Positions 40,642 through 52,301 of a DNA stretch of 64,000 nt are shown piece by piece. The notes beneath the pieces are model-generated. The model had not been told where the DNA came from and did not search any database. It saw nothing but the letters and a program-made list of their open reading frames with translations. The stretch comes from Roridomyces roridus (lineage: Eukaryota; Basidiomycota; Agaricomycetes; Agaricales; Mycenaceae). The stretch is from contig JARKIF010000024.1 of the NCBI GenBank assembly GCA_029378245.1, forward strand, positions 124,001 through 188,000, given 5' to 3'. Numbering within the stretch: position 1 is the stretch's first letter; each line of letters opens with the position of its first letter. Position numbers and translations under genes: made by a program.

Positions 40642-42585
40642 TCAGAAATCAGCCGCCCCTCTCTCCCCTTCCGCCGGCACCCCCACCCTCGCATACCCCT
40701 GCAACCTCGCCCACTCAAGCAACACCGCCCCAAAATAACAATCATTCTGCCGATCCGTAATCACCCTCCCCGCGACCTCCATCCCCGCCTCTTGAATCCG
40801 ACGCGCCTCAACAGGATGTTCTATCGCCCATCGTACCTTCTCAACCAAATCCGAGAGGTCAATCTTGACCGGGACGTAGTGCTCGTACGGACGCAGCCAG
40901 TCGTTGAAGTACTCTGCGAATGCTGTGGCTTTGAACACCAACGATCCTGAGCGCAACAGACCGAGGTACCGTCCCGAGAACGTGTTGCCGTCGACTGTCT
41001 GAAGTTGGTCCTCGTTCGAATGAGACTAAGTAAACGACACGCACCATCGAGTAGGTACTTGTAATTGTACACATCCTCCCGAGGGCTTCCCGCTCCACCG
41101 ATATTGTACTCCTCAATAATCGGATCGCGCTCACAATCGTTCGTACAATGCGACGCATACCACCCCGTAATCTTGGCATCGACGAGGTCGGAATCATTCT
41201 GCGCGATCTTGACTAGCCGGAACCGCGAGAATTGTCGGTAGTTGTCGCCGTAGATATGTCCGCCGTTCGAGGCACCGCGCCAATCTAAGATTCACTCAGC
41301 GTGCGTGAAGACGAAAGAAAGAAACAAGAGACGCACAGATTTGATCTTTCTTGTCCTCCCACGGAACATCGTTCGGGTGCGAGAACTTGCCTGACCATGC
41401 GGACGACTCGTAGTAGTATTGTCCGGGAAACATGATATCGGAGAAGCAAGTAGATATCTTGGTCATACTCAGCATGGGCCACAGATCTGTCGTGAATTCG
41501 GCACTAGAGGCAGAGCGAATGACTGCTGTATATGAGAATCGGCCTGGACAAAAAAAGAATCGACGCACATGCGACGTCCTCGAGAGCATTGACGGTGGTG
41601 CCGGAACCGTCCTTGAAGCTACTGCATCCGCTGCGGTGCTTGAAGAACTCCGAGGTGGGGATCGGCGAGTTATGGAACGGGATGTTATCCTTCAAGGCCA
41701 GGGCGTCCTTCCAAACGGTGGGTTCGTGGACATTGAAGACGACTCGAGGCTCGTCCCGACCGTTGATGAGAAAGTCCATGTCGGGAAGAATGTGCGAAAA
41801 CTGGGAGAAGAGATTAGTCGATGGTTGGGAGACGGAGCGCAGTGACGTGCCCTTGACAACGTGTCTGACCATTCGCTATCGAAAACAGAGCCCGTGTACG
41901 AAGGTAGTTTGACCGCGCCGTCTTCAATTCGAATCGTCACCATGCCCTTTGGATCATCCATCATCTACGAGAAACCATTCAGTTAAATTCAATAAGGCTG
42001 TCCCAAACGACGACTGCCACGCACCAATATCCGGCCCAAATCAATCATGAGCTGAAACCGTTCAGGATCCTCATCCGCCAACCGATAAAACGGCTCAAAA
42101 TCCCGCCGAATTTGGTCATAGTCATCGATGAGACACTTGTTCTCTACCGCGTGCTGGTACCATTTGTCGTAATGCGCTGGAGGCCGACGACCGTTGCGAA
42201 GGGTGTACCTTGAGACCGCCTCGTCGAGCGAGCGGGATTGACGAGCGTACAGCTGCTCGACGGTTTCTGGCTTCCTCTCTGTTTGCGTCTGCACTGCGTG
42301 ATCCGAAGTCGGGAAAGGAGGAGGAGGAGAGGTGGGGGTCGATAGGTGCTTGAGCCTCTCGAGGTACAAGCTCTTGGAGGAGGGGACGCCGAATTGGAGG
42401 AGGAGGAGGAGGACAGCACATACAACGGCTGCGAAGGGGAGCCAGCGTCGTGCGCGTTTGGGTAGCCACACGGACGGCGAACACGTGGCAGTCCTGTGGC
42501 CGTCTTCTGTGGGGCGGGAGAGGAGATTGACGGTCAAGTCGTCACTGGGGAGGGATTGGGAGCGAGAGCGGGATGTGTCGGCCAT
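40642..42585 (-). CDS. GT90/CAP10-family glycosyltransferase
   Basis: Six exons: 42585..42025, 41964..41851, 41800..41569, 41525..41337, 41284..41045 and 40994..40642, giving 562 aa. The second intron looks like GC-AG (AGG|GCACGT, branch GACTAATC, 50 nt). The third can end at ATACAG (43 nt) or three bases later. Residues 45-65 are a membrane anchor (WLPFAAVVCAVLLLLLQFGV), so a type II Golgi enzyme. CAP10 marks: DYDQIRRDFEPFYRLA, FSHILPDMDFLINGRDEPR, WSGKFSHPNDVPWEDKKDQI, YWRGASNGGHIYGDNYRQFSR and KYLLDVDGNTFSGRYLGLL with SGSLVFK. Family members transfer xylose or glucose to glycans; Cryptococcus Cap10 and Cxt1 act on capsule and glycolipids. The acceptor here is unknown. Confidence 0.88.
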
Positions 42586-42959
42586 GGCGAGGAGCTAGAG
42601 TTCGGTGGCGGACGATGATGGTTCCATGGAAGGATTTCTACATCACGTGAAGTAGCCGCTTCGGGACTTTACGACAACTTTACGACCAACCACGGAGCGA
42701 ACCTCAAGTATGAAGAAGAAATGCCGCGCGGCTGTCAGTATCATCGGTGAATATTTGAATATCGACGAGATGTGCTGATTGGGGCGGCTGGGCCGCGGAG
42801 ACTGAGACATAATTGTAGCATTGTAACATCTGGATTCTCCAAGGATTTTATCCTCGACTCGACTGCTTGAACGTTGTATTGAAAGGTAGACATATACAAG
42901 AAATGCATCCAAACTCTCTTCTTTGCCAAGAAAATATCCGTCCAAGATATCAGCGAATC

Positions 42960-45127
42960 TCAGCGAGAACAATAATCAAAGTCCAATCCCGCCTCAACAA
43001 GCCTCACAACCCAATCCAGCACCGCACAATGCTCCACCTGCCCCACCGCAGTGTCGAGTTGAACCAGATCCGACTGGGTCAGCCGAACCCTGCGAAGCGG
43101 CGTAAGCTTCCACCGCGAATCAATCATCCGCATCAAAACGCGCTCAGAAAAATGCGGGTGGTCGCTGGGGATTTCGAGTCGTTGGAGACGTGGAAGCACC
43201 GAGCGCGTATTATTGGGGTCGTGGATGAGGTATTCCAGTAAACCGTCCGTGATGTTGGCGGTTTTATAGAGCTGCAGATCGGCCAGGGAGCTCATGTCGC
43301 GAATGAGCGTGGACAACCCATTGAGGGTGAGGTGGTAGAACGTGAGTTTCAGGGACTCGAGTTTGAAAGCGGAGCGCGAGTGGAGAGCTAGGAGGGTGTC
43401 CTCGGTCCCGTGCCGCATGTCAAGGGTCGTCAGCCTGGGAAGGACAAGTGGAGCGAGCACCGAAGCGTCGTCTACGACAGTATACCCATCCCACTCGAAT
43501 TCCTCGATAGGCAGAGTCACTCGCCCGATGGGAGGCATGAACGATCCTTGTCTGCAATCCATGCGAAGGATAAGCCGTCTCGCGCTGGTGAACAGGGGAA
43601 GCAACGTTGCCGCGTCAAGCACACCCAGTGCGACGAATCCAAAATCGATATCCGTGAGTGTATTCCACGACGTCAGGCGCAAGAGGCACGAATTGAACAT
43701 GCCGTCCGAATCGAGGAAGAAATTGCGAATGAGGGGAGAGTTTTGGAACACGGTGACGGGTTTATGGACGTCTTTCCATATAATCTCGGGTCCGTCATCG
43801 TTCGCGAATCGCACAAAGTCTGGCGTGAAACACGCAGCGCGTGATTCGCCCTCATACGGGTCGTATTCAGTCACCGACCTCGGAATGACGACGAGCGTCA
43901 ACTTCTCCAACGCCGGAAAAGTCCCAGCCGGCTTTCTCAACAGGGGCAGAAAATGGCCCTCGGGGAGTTCGAGATGCAGAGAGCGAATGCGCGGTGCGTT
44001 GGCAACGATGAAGTCGATGGAGGGATTGTGAGCCCGGGAGTAGACACTCCGGACGTACACCGACAGCAACCGCGGAGAGCTACGCTCAACCCACTGGGTA
44101 ACGATGTTCTGAAGGCGCCGATACGGTCTTTTGGAGTGGAAATCGAGATGCAAGTCCGTCCAGAGCTCTGCGGTGTAGTGCGCGATGAGACGCCAACGAC
44201 CACATACGTGCGTGAGTTTCAAGAGAGAGCGCACGAAGGAAGGGCCGGGAGTAGCGAGACAATCCCGCTTGAATACGAGGAAGATTTCGGCAACGACTTC
44301 GTAGGGAAGGTATGGGAGAGTCCGAAATTCGCTGCTAGACGCGACGGACGCCTTTGTTTGAACGTCCGAGCCGGATTTCTGAGCAAGGAGGGTGTGGCAG
44401 AAAAGATGAGCCCTAGAAATCGTTCGCCCGTCGACGACACAATGCGACGGGTGCGGAAGACGCTCTCTGCGGGCAACGAATTCGAGGAAAGATCGGGGAG
44501 GAATCGTAACAATATCCGGGTTGGTGTGATCGGAGGTTGACTGCGAGATGTAATGGGTAGTCTGTGCCGTCGGAGCGTCGAGCCACTGTCCGCCAAGTAT
44601 TGTGACAACATGTTGCAGGACGGGCGGCGATGAAAGATCACTCTGAATCCGTCAGAGATCCCGTACAGCTGGATCCACTCGATTAAGAACTCACTGGGCT
44701 AACTACCGCCGAAGAGAATAACAGCTTGGGATCGGGGGAATAATATTGAAACCTGGGGCAATCGGTCGGCATCCAGTGCGTCTCCGTCCCCCGAAAGACT
44801 CACGGTCGTTTGACGCCCCCTTCAATTGAGCTATACACCCACTCTGCCTATGAGACTTGTCAGACGAGGAGCAGGACAACGCGCAAGGCTTACCGTCACT
44901 AAGACACCTGAAAGATGCCAATGCTTCAAAGCTGCAACGGTCTCGGGCTTCTCGTACTGGCTGGCGTCCACGATGAGACGAGTGGCTTTACTTGGGGTAG
45001 CCGCCTTCTTTGCTCCATGCTCGTCCAGCAGGCGGCACAAGGCAGGAGCCGTAGGGGCTTTCGAGCCACCATCGAGCATAAGGTGGTATCGGACCCCGCG
45101 GAAAATGGGTTGCGGAGACGTCGCCAT
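42960..45127 (-). CDS. BRCT-domain exons fused to an F-box/LRR protein
   Basis: Four exons: 45127..44894, 44847..44804, 44752..44695 and 44642..42960. Introns are 46-52 nt and all phases fit, giving 672 aa. Residues 1-95 form a BRCT domain (PIFRGVRYHL, HGAKKAATPSKATRLIVDAS, AEWVYSSIEGG). Residues 96-130 begin a second BRCT (YYSPDPKLLFSSAVV, VLQHVVTILGGQW) that stops where the second half should follow. The frame then continues to an F-box (TLPYLPYEVVAEIFLVF) and a leucine-rich region (LLKLTHVCGRWRLIAHYTAE; LPRLTTLDMRHGTED) to the end. An independent start exists at ATG 44772 (MPTDCPRFQYY...), which would give an F-box protein of 586 aa without the BRCT part. Whether the long or short form is made needs transcript data. 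Confidence 0.7.
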
Positions 45128-46183
45128 CGGACGGGAAGATGGAGGCAGGAGGCAAGAGTGGAAAAAAAGCGTCACGTCGTGACTCGGCGGGTCCAGATCC
45201 GGTCGTGGCTTCGTCCTGGGAGCGATTACATATTGCTGCATGCTGGCCGCGGAGGGATCGTCAAGAGGAGTGAGCATGTATGCCAGAAAGATCCAGGATG
45301 GGGGAAGTAGAGGGATTCAAGTTGGATTCAAGAAGCAATGGCGGCCACATGGAGGTCAAGAGCAAGCAGAGAATCTCCATCGGTCAATCACTGATTCACC
45401 GATGGCTACCCAAAATACTAAACAAGTCCGAAATGCCCGACCTCACCTGGAGGGAAAAGAGTGGCATCAAGACCGACCCTGACGCTCACTTCGTCGCTCC
45501 CGCCGCAGCTTGCAACCGTCGCTGCTTGACAGTGACTCGTAGAGGGATATTAATATCATGATGCCAAGTCAGAAAAACTTCAAACGCTAGCCCGAGCAGA
45601 TCAGGACGCGCTGGCCGCTGGGGTTGAGAGCATTCGCCGGCCAGACAATACAACCTAAGTCGAACTGTGAAAGGTCAAACTCGAAAGTTGAAGCTCCAGC
45701 TCGTCCTCGTTCGAATCGAGCATCAGAGCATTATATCGATGTTGAAGGGTTGACCTCAGATTTGTTGGGTTCCGCCGCAGCAGGGCGGTTCGAATCTTCC
45801 CACTTCAGCCCGTAAAACTCTTCGAAGTTTGAATGTCCATACAGTCTAACACAACTACGCACTCAAAGGAACACCACGCGGGCCTCAACTTCACTCCATG
45901 CGCGTGGAACCTGTGATCCAAGGGGAACGCATGGCTGGAATTTCCTGGCAGTGGAATGATTCCTTCGTTCGACTCGAGGTCAGTCCCTAACAGTTCCAGC
46001 CAACAAATGCTTTTATGCCACGCGATGGGTCGAGTTCTGACGCATTCGCCGCAATTGCAAAAAAAGGCCGGACGGCGTGGTAGTCAAAACAACCTGCCTG
46101 AATTACACAAGCGTACAATAGAATTAAACGAGGGAATGTCTAGCTATCGATACAGCACTTGAATCCAATTCAACCCCCACCGG
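45128..46183. other. Intergenic stretch with T-arm-like motifs
   Basis: No gene recognised. Three tRNA T-arm-like sequences occur: CCTCGTTCGAATCGAG (45705-45720), GGCGGTTCGAATCTTCC near 45,785 and CTTCGTTCGACTCGAGG near 45,963. They resemble the repeats at 47,351-47,874. Confidence 0.45.
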
Positions 46184-47002
46184 TCACTTCCTTGCCGGAG
46201 TAAACTCAAACCCATCCAAGTTGGCCGTGAATTCGGCAGCGGCCTGCACGTCCGCGTCATCCACATCATCCTGGGTCGCCCCATCCGCGCATAGACCCAA
46301 CTTGAGAGCAGCGGCGACGTTGCAATTCGGTTTGGCAGCCCCGAAGCCACACCCACCATCGCGCGTCTGTGCGATACCAGGACCTGCGCACTTGCCCGTG
46401 TTGAACGCGCAGCAACCTTGTTGGCATTGGGAGTCGGCGGTACAAGCGGCGGTGACGAAGAGTTTGGATGATTGGGAGGTAGAAGTCGGTGCGGGGGAGA
46501 GCGTTTTGGTCTTGGTCTTGACCGGGGCGGCAGCATGGGTGGAAGGGGAGGTCGTCATCGTTGATTTCCCAGACTCGGGCGTGAGGGAAAACCCATCTAG
46601 CTTGGCCACAAACTCGGCAGCCTTCTGGACGTTTGGATCCGACACATCGTCACTCGTGGCTCCGGCTGCACACAGACCGAGTTTGAGCGCAGCAGCGACG
46701 TTGCAGTTGGGCTTGGCATCTCCAAAGCCACATCCACCATCGCGTGTTTGAGCAATGCCCGGCCCAGCACATTTGCCCGTGTTAAACGCGCAGCAGCCTT
46801 GCTGGCAGTCAGAGTCGGTCGTGCAGGGCCCTGTCACGAATTGCGAGCCGCGGCGTTGGAGGGAGTAGCGTGAGGGGAGCTCGTGGGCGTGAATGAGGAG
46901 AACTGAGGGGCGGCTCGGTCAGTGTTAGGACCGGGAAGCAGAGAGTGTAGCGGACGCACGGAAGGAAAAGGTCGTCAGCGCGATGGTACTCGAGAACTTC
47001 AT
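46184..47002 (-). CDS. Secreted cysteine-rich protein, two BAS2-like domains
   Basis: Two exons: 47002..46960 and 46902..46184, with a 57-nt intron (GTGCGT donor, CCTCAG acceptor, phase 1), giving 253 aa. The signal peptide is built across the intron (MKFSSTIALTTFSFLLLIHA). Two near-identical Cys-rich domains follow, each with CQQGCCAFNTGKCAGPGIA, RDGGCGFG, then KPNCNVAAALKLGLC and a DxxVQxAAEF tail. They are linked by a Ser/Thr/Pro/Lys-rich spacer. The domain is that of biotrophy-associated secreted protein 2 (BAS2) of Magnaporthe and of related small secreted proteins, some of which are effectors. The domain duplication is internal to one exon. The role here is unknown. Confidence 0.85.
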
Positions 47003-47102
47003 TATGGCAGTCGTATCACGGGACAATCCAGTTGTCGTGTAGTCGTAAAGAGAGAGTGGTCAGAGCGGGAGATGAAGTGGCAGTCGGAGGCCATGAGCGT
47101 CG

Positions 47103-47110
47103 CTTTTATA
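47103..47110 (-). promoter_or_regulatory. TATA box of the BAS2-like gene
   Basis: TATAAAAG on the minus strand, about 100 bp upstream of the start codon at 47002; a canonical fungal core-promoter position. Confidence 0.55.
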
Positions 47111-47350
47111 CAGTTGTTTGGCATGCTTTGTACACCGATTGATGTCATTGTTCCCATTGTTCCGTTTATTGTCCTTTCGGCACCGCTATCGTCGCTTCGC
47201 TCATTGTCCGCCATTCTCCATTGGTGGACATTGTCCCGGGATGCAATGAAATTTGGCGGGCTCGGTTGATTTGGAATTTCGGAGACTTTGCCTTGCCCGC
47301 TTTTTTGAATGATTAGTATACTTACTTGATAGCGACAAATCACTGAAAGA

Positions 47351-47874
47351 TGCCAATTCGAAAAGGAGCCACTCATGAGAGGACCTGGTTGTGTAATGCA
47401 GCACATCTGCCCAGACTAGCTATTGTCAGAGGTGAACCAGTTTTAGCAGAATATCCTCGTTCGAGTCGAGGTCAGGTCCCTAGTTCCTCCGCTTTTGTTC
47501 CTGCTGCCATCTCGAGTACAGGACCTACAGGCATGGTTCACGGGAGGTCATGAACACAGGAGTCCTTGTTGGGTACTCAGTGAAGCTGTCTCCTAACCTG
47601 CATATGCATGTACTTCAACCTTGGAATCGGCGGGCCCTCGTGCGAATCGGGGTCATCCAATGTGCCAGAGCGTGTGTTTCAGCTTTTCCCTCGCACTCGA
47701 GGTTCCCGAATGAACCCGTTCCGGGGTCGGCTAAGGGAGATTTACTGCCAGACCCACAAACGAGTCCTCTTGGGTACTCAATGCCTTCTTCAATTTGGAT
47801 CCAAGTATGTGCCTTCAAGTATCCGCTCTTTGAACCGGAAAGCCCTCGTTCGAACCGAGGGGTCATGCGATGGA
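47351..47874 (+). repeat. Tandem tRNA-like repeats
   Basis: Three units end in T-arm hairpins: CCTCG TTCGAGT CGAGG (47457-47473), CCTCG TGCGAAT CGGGG (47637-47653) and CCTCG TTCGAAC CGAGG (47845-47861), each followed by GTCA or close. The second and third units also share a 5' part (AGTCCTTGTTGGGTACTCAG against AGTCCTCTTGGGTACTCAA). They look like a decayed tandem tRNA-derived array. Confidence 0.5.
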
Positions 47875-47971
47875 CGAGCGAGTGAAAAGGGGATTTTTTG
47901 TTACACAAAACTCTCGTACCCAATGACAACAAGAACCGTCGGTGGACTTCTATTCACGCATGTCCTGGAAA

Positions 47972-49430
47972 TCAAACACGCTCCTTCAACGCACCCTCCA
48001 GCAACTCAACCGCCATCAAAGCCGATCCCCACGACGACTCGAATCCACTTGATCCATGCCTACAGCAACATTCAGACCACACTCTCACTCTCAGAAGAAG
48101 AACGAATACGCACCCATAATGAAAAACGACCGGCGCCTTCGACCCATTCGCCTCTACCCATTCAACCTCTAGACGAATCCCATCTCTGCGTTCAGGACGA
48201 AATCCAACGCCCTCCCCGACGATAAGTCGATACAAATCGTCAATCGTGGGGTTACGTTCCTCGCGGATCTCGGGAGGGGCGATTTCTGGCCATAGCGCTA
48301 GTGCCCTCTCCATGATCCAGACCTTCGTCTCCGGGCGGGGCAGTGGGTACCTTCAAGACATTAGATTGAATCGCTACTCGAAGAAAACTCACCAATCATC
48401 AATACCCCCCGTCCCGCCAAGTACAACATTCCCATTCCGCCTCGGAATAATATACGAAGCCATTCCATCCTCCACCAACCTACGCGTCGCCCCGAATTTG
48501 ACCCACGGCGCATGCAGAATGACGGTCTGCCCGCGTACGGAGGTTACCGTCTTGTCATCCACGCCTCCGAGTTTGCGTGCACCCAGGCCGGCGCAGACAA
48601 TCACCGCGTCGGGTGGGGCTGGAGTCCCACCACTTTCGAAGATGGCTGCGCCACCCTCGACGACTTGCTTGATGTGCTGGACGGAGCCACGCACCATCTT
48701 TCCCCCGGCGTCGAGGAATTGTTGGTGGAGGTAGGGCAAGTACGTTGATGGATCTGTGGGTATTGTCAATCCATCGACTTTTTTGAAGGTGATAACTCAC
48801 CGAAATTGATTATTGTGAAGCTGACTCCCGATACCGCGCCCGGCAGGAGCTCGGATTTCGATAGGATTTTGAACTAGGGTAAATCAGACCACGAAGCAAG
48901 AATCCCAAAAAAACGCACATCAGGCATGGCTTCAAGCCCCTTCGGATGCCCACGATCGTCAAAGTAATGCTCATACTGCGGCGTCCGTATGAAGCATTTT
49001 TCAGCCGGATGCCCAGGCTTGGACATTTCCCAGAACACGCGAAACGTCTCCATGTCCATCTCTGTTTGTTCTCCGGTTAGCGCGGTTTCTTTGAAGAAAA
49101 ACTTGGACTTGCTCTGCTGACGAGAATTGTCGGGCGCTGCAGTACAATGGTGACCGCCCTTTTAGCCAGGAGATTATTCAATAAGAGAAGAAAAGAGGGA
49201 GGCAGATCGAATCGTACCGCCCAATGGCTCGTGTACTGCGCCGGACTCGGTTCGTCTGTAGGCAAGAACTCAGCGACGATCGTCACTCGGTACCCCATCT
49301 CTTGCAATTTGATTGCAGTGGTGAGGCCGATGACACCTGGGGAGACGATGAGTGGGCTAGAGACCCCGTAAGAAAATGTGATAGTACCTGCACCGATGAC
49401 GGTGATTTGTTTAGGTCGCCAGGCGGTCAT
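47972..49430 (-). CDS. D-amino-acid oxidase family FAD enzyme
   Basis: Eight exons: 49430..49388, 49336..49218, 49158..49113, 49061..48919, 48873..48801, 48753..48393, 48350..48114 and 48059..47972, giving 369 aa, a normal DAO length. The first intron restores the FAD dinucleotide motif ITVIGAGVIGLTTAIKLQE. Others restore YTSHWAGGHH, RPERRDGIRLE (substrate-side Arg of the family) and FHYGHGSSGFESSWG, the conserved C-terminal FAD-binding signature. The third intron is best read as GC-AG (GCAAGT donor), which keeps RQQK; a GT donor ten bases upstream also keeps the frame. The reaction is oxidative deamination of D-amino acids to keto acids with peroxide. The C-terminus, LKERV, is not an obvious PTS1, so peroxisomal import is uncertain. 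Confidence 0.88.
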
Positions 49431-52085
49431 GGAAGTGAAGACGCAATTCGTGATTGGAGATACGTCAGATCCGATATTTATCTGTTACTCGCCGCTGTGC
49501 CGCAGTTGGTCCGCAGTACGATCGCCGTTCGAGGTTCATATGACCGGGCTGCGGTCAGGGAATGTTGATGACATCGCGCTCTTAACTCGTTCCTGAGCGC
49601 CAGACGCTATGGTCCAGCCTTTTCACGAATGCCCGAAACAGCCAGCGTATGATAATCACGATCCAAATAAAACTAGGACCGGGACTCACCACATTCTCGT
49701 ATCCCTCCCATACAGAGTTTGAGATTATTTGACATCCGCGGCCAACAGGATGGGACATTGGGATTCTTGGGGTCTTGCACGAAATCTAAGACGTTGTCAG
49801 GGGAATTCGAATTGAATGAAGATCTTAAAGCACCCACCCCCATACCATCGCAATGGGCACAAGAGTGTCGTGGATTCTTCCCGCGGATGCACACCATGAG
49901 ACGATGTGGGAGTGCTTGACATTAGTTCAACGTCAACCCTGGGCCAACAGGCAGATGCGTCGAATGTCCCATGGCGCCGCCTTCCGTGAGCCGGGCATCC
50001 AGCGGGACTATCCATTACGTGGCCGTATCGGCCTCAGTCCCATCGGGAGCGTCCTCGTTCAGCCCATACACGGTGCAGGCAGGGCGAGAGGGTGAATTGC
50101 GGGACGGAACAACCGAGCGCCATGGCGGTCGATGATCATGCGGTGTCCTCTGAGCTTCAATATGGCGAGAGGTGAGAGGGTGTGGGGTGTTATGCGTGAG
50201 GGATAGTCATCGTCTCAAGGGCAGCGGGTCGTCGGAATTGTGAAGGAGACTGCGACCGGTGGTGGTGAGAGAAAAGATCGCCATCATTACATAAGGAGCA
50301 ATCAACAACCAAGCAGCGTCAAATAGCTCCTTGCTTCGCACCACCACCAGGTTCGGTACAAGCCCCGTTCCGATATCAGGCCGATCACGAACCAAACACA
50401 CACAACAAGGCCTTCGTCAGAAGGGGCTTGCTTCAAAGTCCGCCGATCGGGGGGTTTGAAAATCGCCCTCCAGCAACACAACTAAAAGTCGGAGCCCTAG
50501 GGTTAATTGGCAAAACTTTTAGCTCATATCTCTAGCTACAACTTTGTGTCTGAGTTCCAAATCATCCATGAAAAATTCATCGAGTTCTGGGGGTTGCAAG
50601 TTGGCCGAAAACAGCTGAAATTTCAGATGCCTCAAAAATATTCATTTCTCATTGGATCTTTCTGTAACTCAAATCGAAGCTTGTATAGGGTATGATCTAT
50701 GGGTGGGACGAGCCCTCCATCCACAATTACAGTGAGGAAGGTTTTACAGGTCGATTCAGGTCGAAATCTGCACCATGTCAGCACTATCACGTAATGTGAT
50801 GTGAGCCCTAAATGCACCCTGTGCGCGATAAAAGCTGCAATATTCTACATGAAGCACCTTCCAAGTCCAAGGCAGTTACTAGAGACCTAGAGGATGTTGC
50901 GCAGCCATCCTTCTTTGCAGGAGCCAGCCAGGACAACTTTGATCGCAGCGAGATCACTGTGTTTCAGCAGCTCTGATGCCGGGAAACGACACATTCGAGG
51001 ACGCGCAGGCTTCCAGCTGGTGAAGGAAAAAATCTGAAAATATTCAGGAAGACTTTAAACATCCATACAATTGATTTAGTCTGCCAATATGAGCCCGGAT
51101 CGTCACTCCATAGACCTGCAGGCAGTGGTTTTAACAAAATCAGCAAAGTTGGATTGGAACAGAGATAGAGTTAGTTCTGAGCAGTTGTTAATACGGAAAA
51201 AAATGTCTCAGGCAAGCCTGGCATGTCATCTATGTGCGACAGAAAGCCCCAGGGTGAGGGGCAAAGTACGGGGGAAGTACAAGTGAACTAACAAACCACA
51301 GATCTGACGGACTTTGAAGCAAGCCCCTTCAAGAAGGACCCCGGCGCGCCGGGCCGGAACTTCGCGGGCTTGTTCCGAACCTACACCACCACCACCATGT
51401 CAATCCTCACCTCGCAGTTGCGGCGCGATTGTGAACCTGCCGCTCGCTTCATCCAAACGCATAAGTACCTGTGTATGTAGCTGAGAGTACAGAAGACGGT
51501 TCTGGCTGGTCGGTCACGCCGTCACAGATTCCGCGTTTCCTGGGTTTGATCAAGATCCGGCTTTCCAGGAGTCTCGACCTTCGATTCTGCGGCTTTATCG
51601 ATCTGAAAACCTTGATTCTCCGTGATCTCACCCTCATGATCAAGGCTCTGTTCTCGCTCTGCGCAATCCTGGATCCCTCTTACGACGGCGCTCATCACCT
51701 CGTCTACGGTTGTGGGCGTGGCCGTCGTGTTTGTGCGCAGAGTGGGGGTCAACTCGGCTTTTGGTGCGTTTGTTTTGATCGATTCTTCGTGGTTTCGTGG
51801 CGTTGATGCTGGGACGCAGGTGGTCGGTGAAGTACACACGTCTGGGTCGCTCTTTGTGCTTTCGACTGCTCCGATCGCTTGGTTGCTTGAGGTAGTAACT
51901 GTGTACTCTCTGCGGGTTCCCTCACATCGTGCCTTTAGTTCTATTCCGACATTCTGATTCCCTGGCCGAGTCAATGAACGTAGTCTCGATACGCATCCGT
52001 TTTAGGCAAGTCCGGGTTCTCGGGATGTAAATTTGATGTCGTGAAAATGCCTAAGACTGTGAGTTATCCTGCCCATCATTTTGCC
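49431..52085. other. Long intergenic stretch, no recognised gene
   Basis: About 2.6 kb. 50,450-51,250 is AT-richer than its surroundings, with stops in every frame. A 150-codon minus-strand frame at 51,522-51,974 has protein-like composition (many Thr, Glu, Pro) but no recognised domain. No RNA gene, LTR or TIR was identified. Confidence 0.45.
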
Positions 52086-52287
52086 TGTTGGGAAAGCAAA
52101 CCTCGTTTGGGAATCTGCTGGGATTGGTGGAAAGACCTCGGAGAAATATCTGACAAGACAGTAGAGAGTTCGCACTGCGGCACAGTCCGCAGGCCATCAT
52201 TCCGCAGTACCCGAGTAGTATATAAGGCCTGTAAATTTTCGTAGTATGAACAAGTTTTCCCCCACTTTTGAGTCCGTTCATTCAATA
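52086..52287 (+). repeat. Left LTR of copia element 3
   Basis: 202 bp starting TGTTGGGAAAGC, with TATATAA at 52219-52225. Confidence 0.93.
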
Positions 52288-52301
52288 GGTTATGGGCCCC
52301 G
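52288..52301 (+). other. Primer-binding site of copia element 3
   Basis: GGTTATGGGCCCCG, same as in elements 1 and 2; complementary to the initiator tRNA-Met anticodon arm. Confidence 0.75.

Noticed and set aside
41544..41568. A 25-nt intron in the GT90 gene
   Set aside because: The first AG after the donor would make an intron too short for fungal splicing; AGs 18 or 21 bases later keep the frame and give 43-46 nt.
51522..51974. 150-codon minus-strand frame with protein-like Thr/Glu/Pro composition
   Set aside because: No domain, no start context and no neighbouring exon; could be a decayed fragment. Mentioned only in the intergenic entry.
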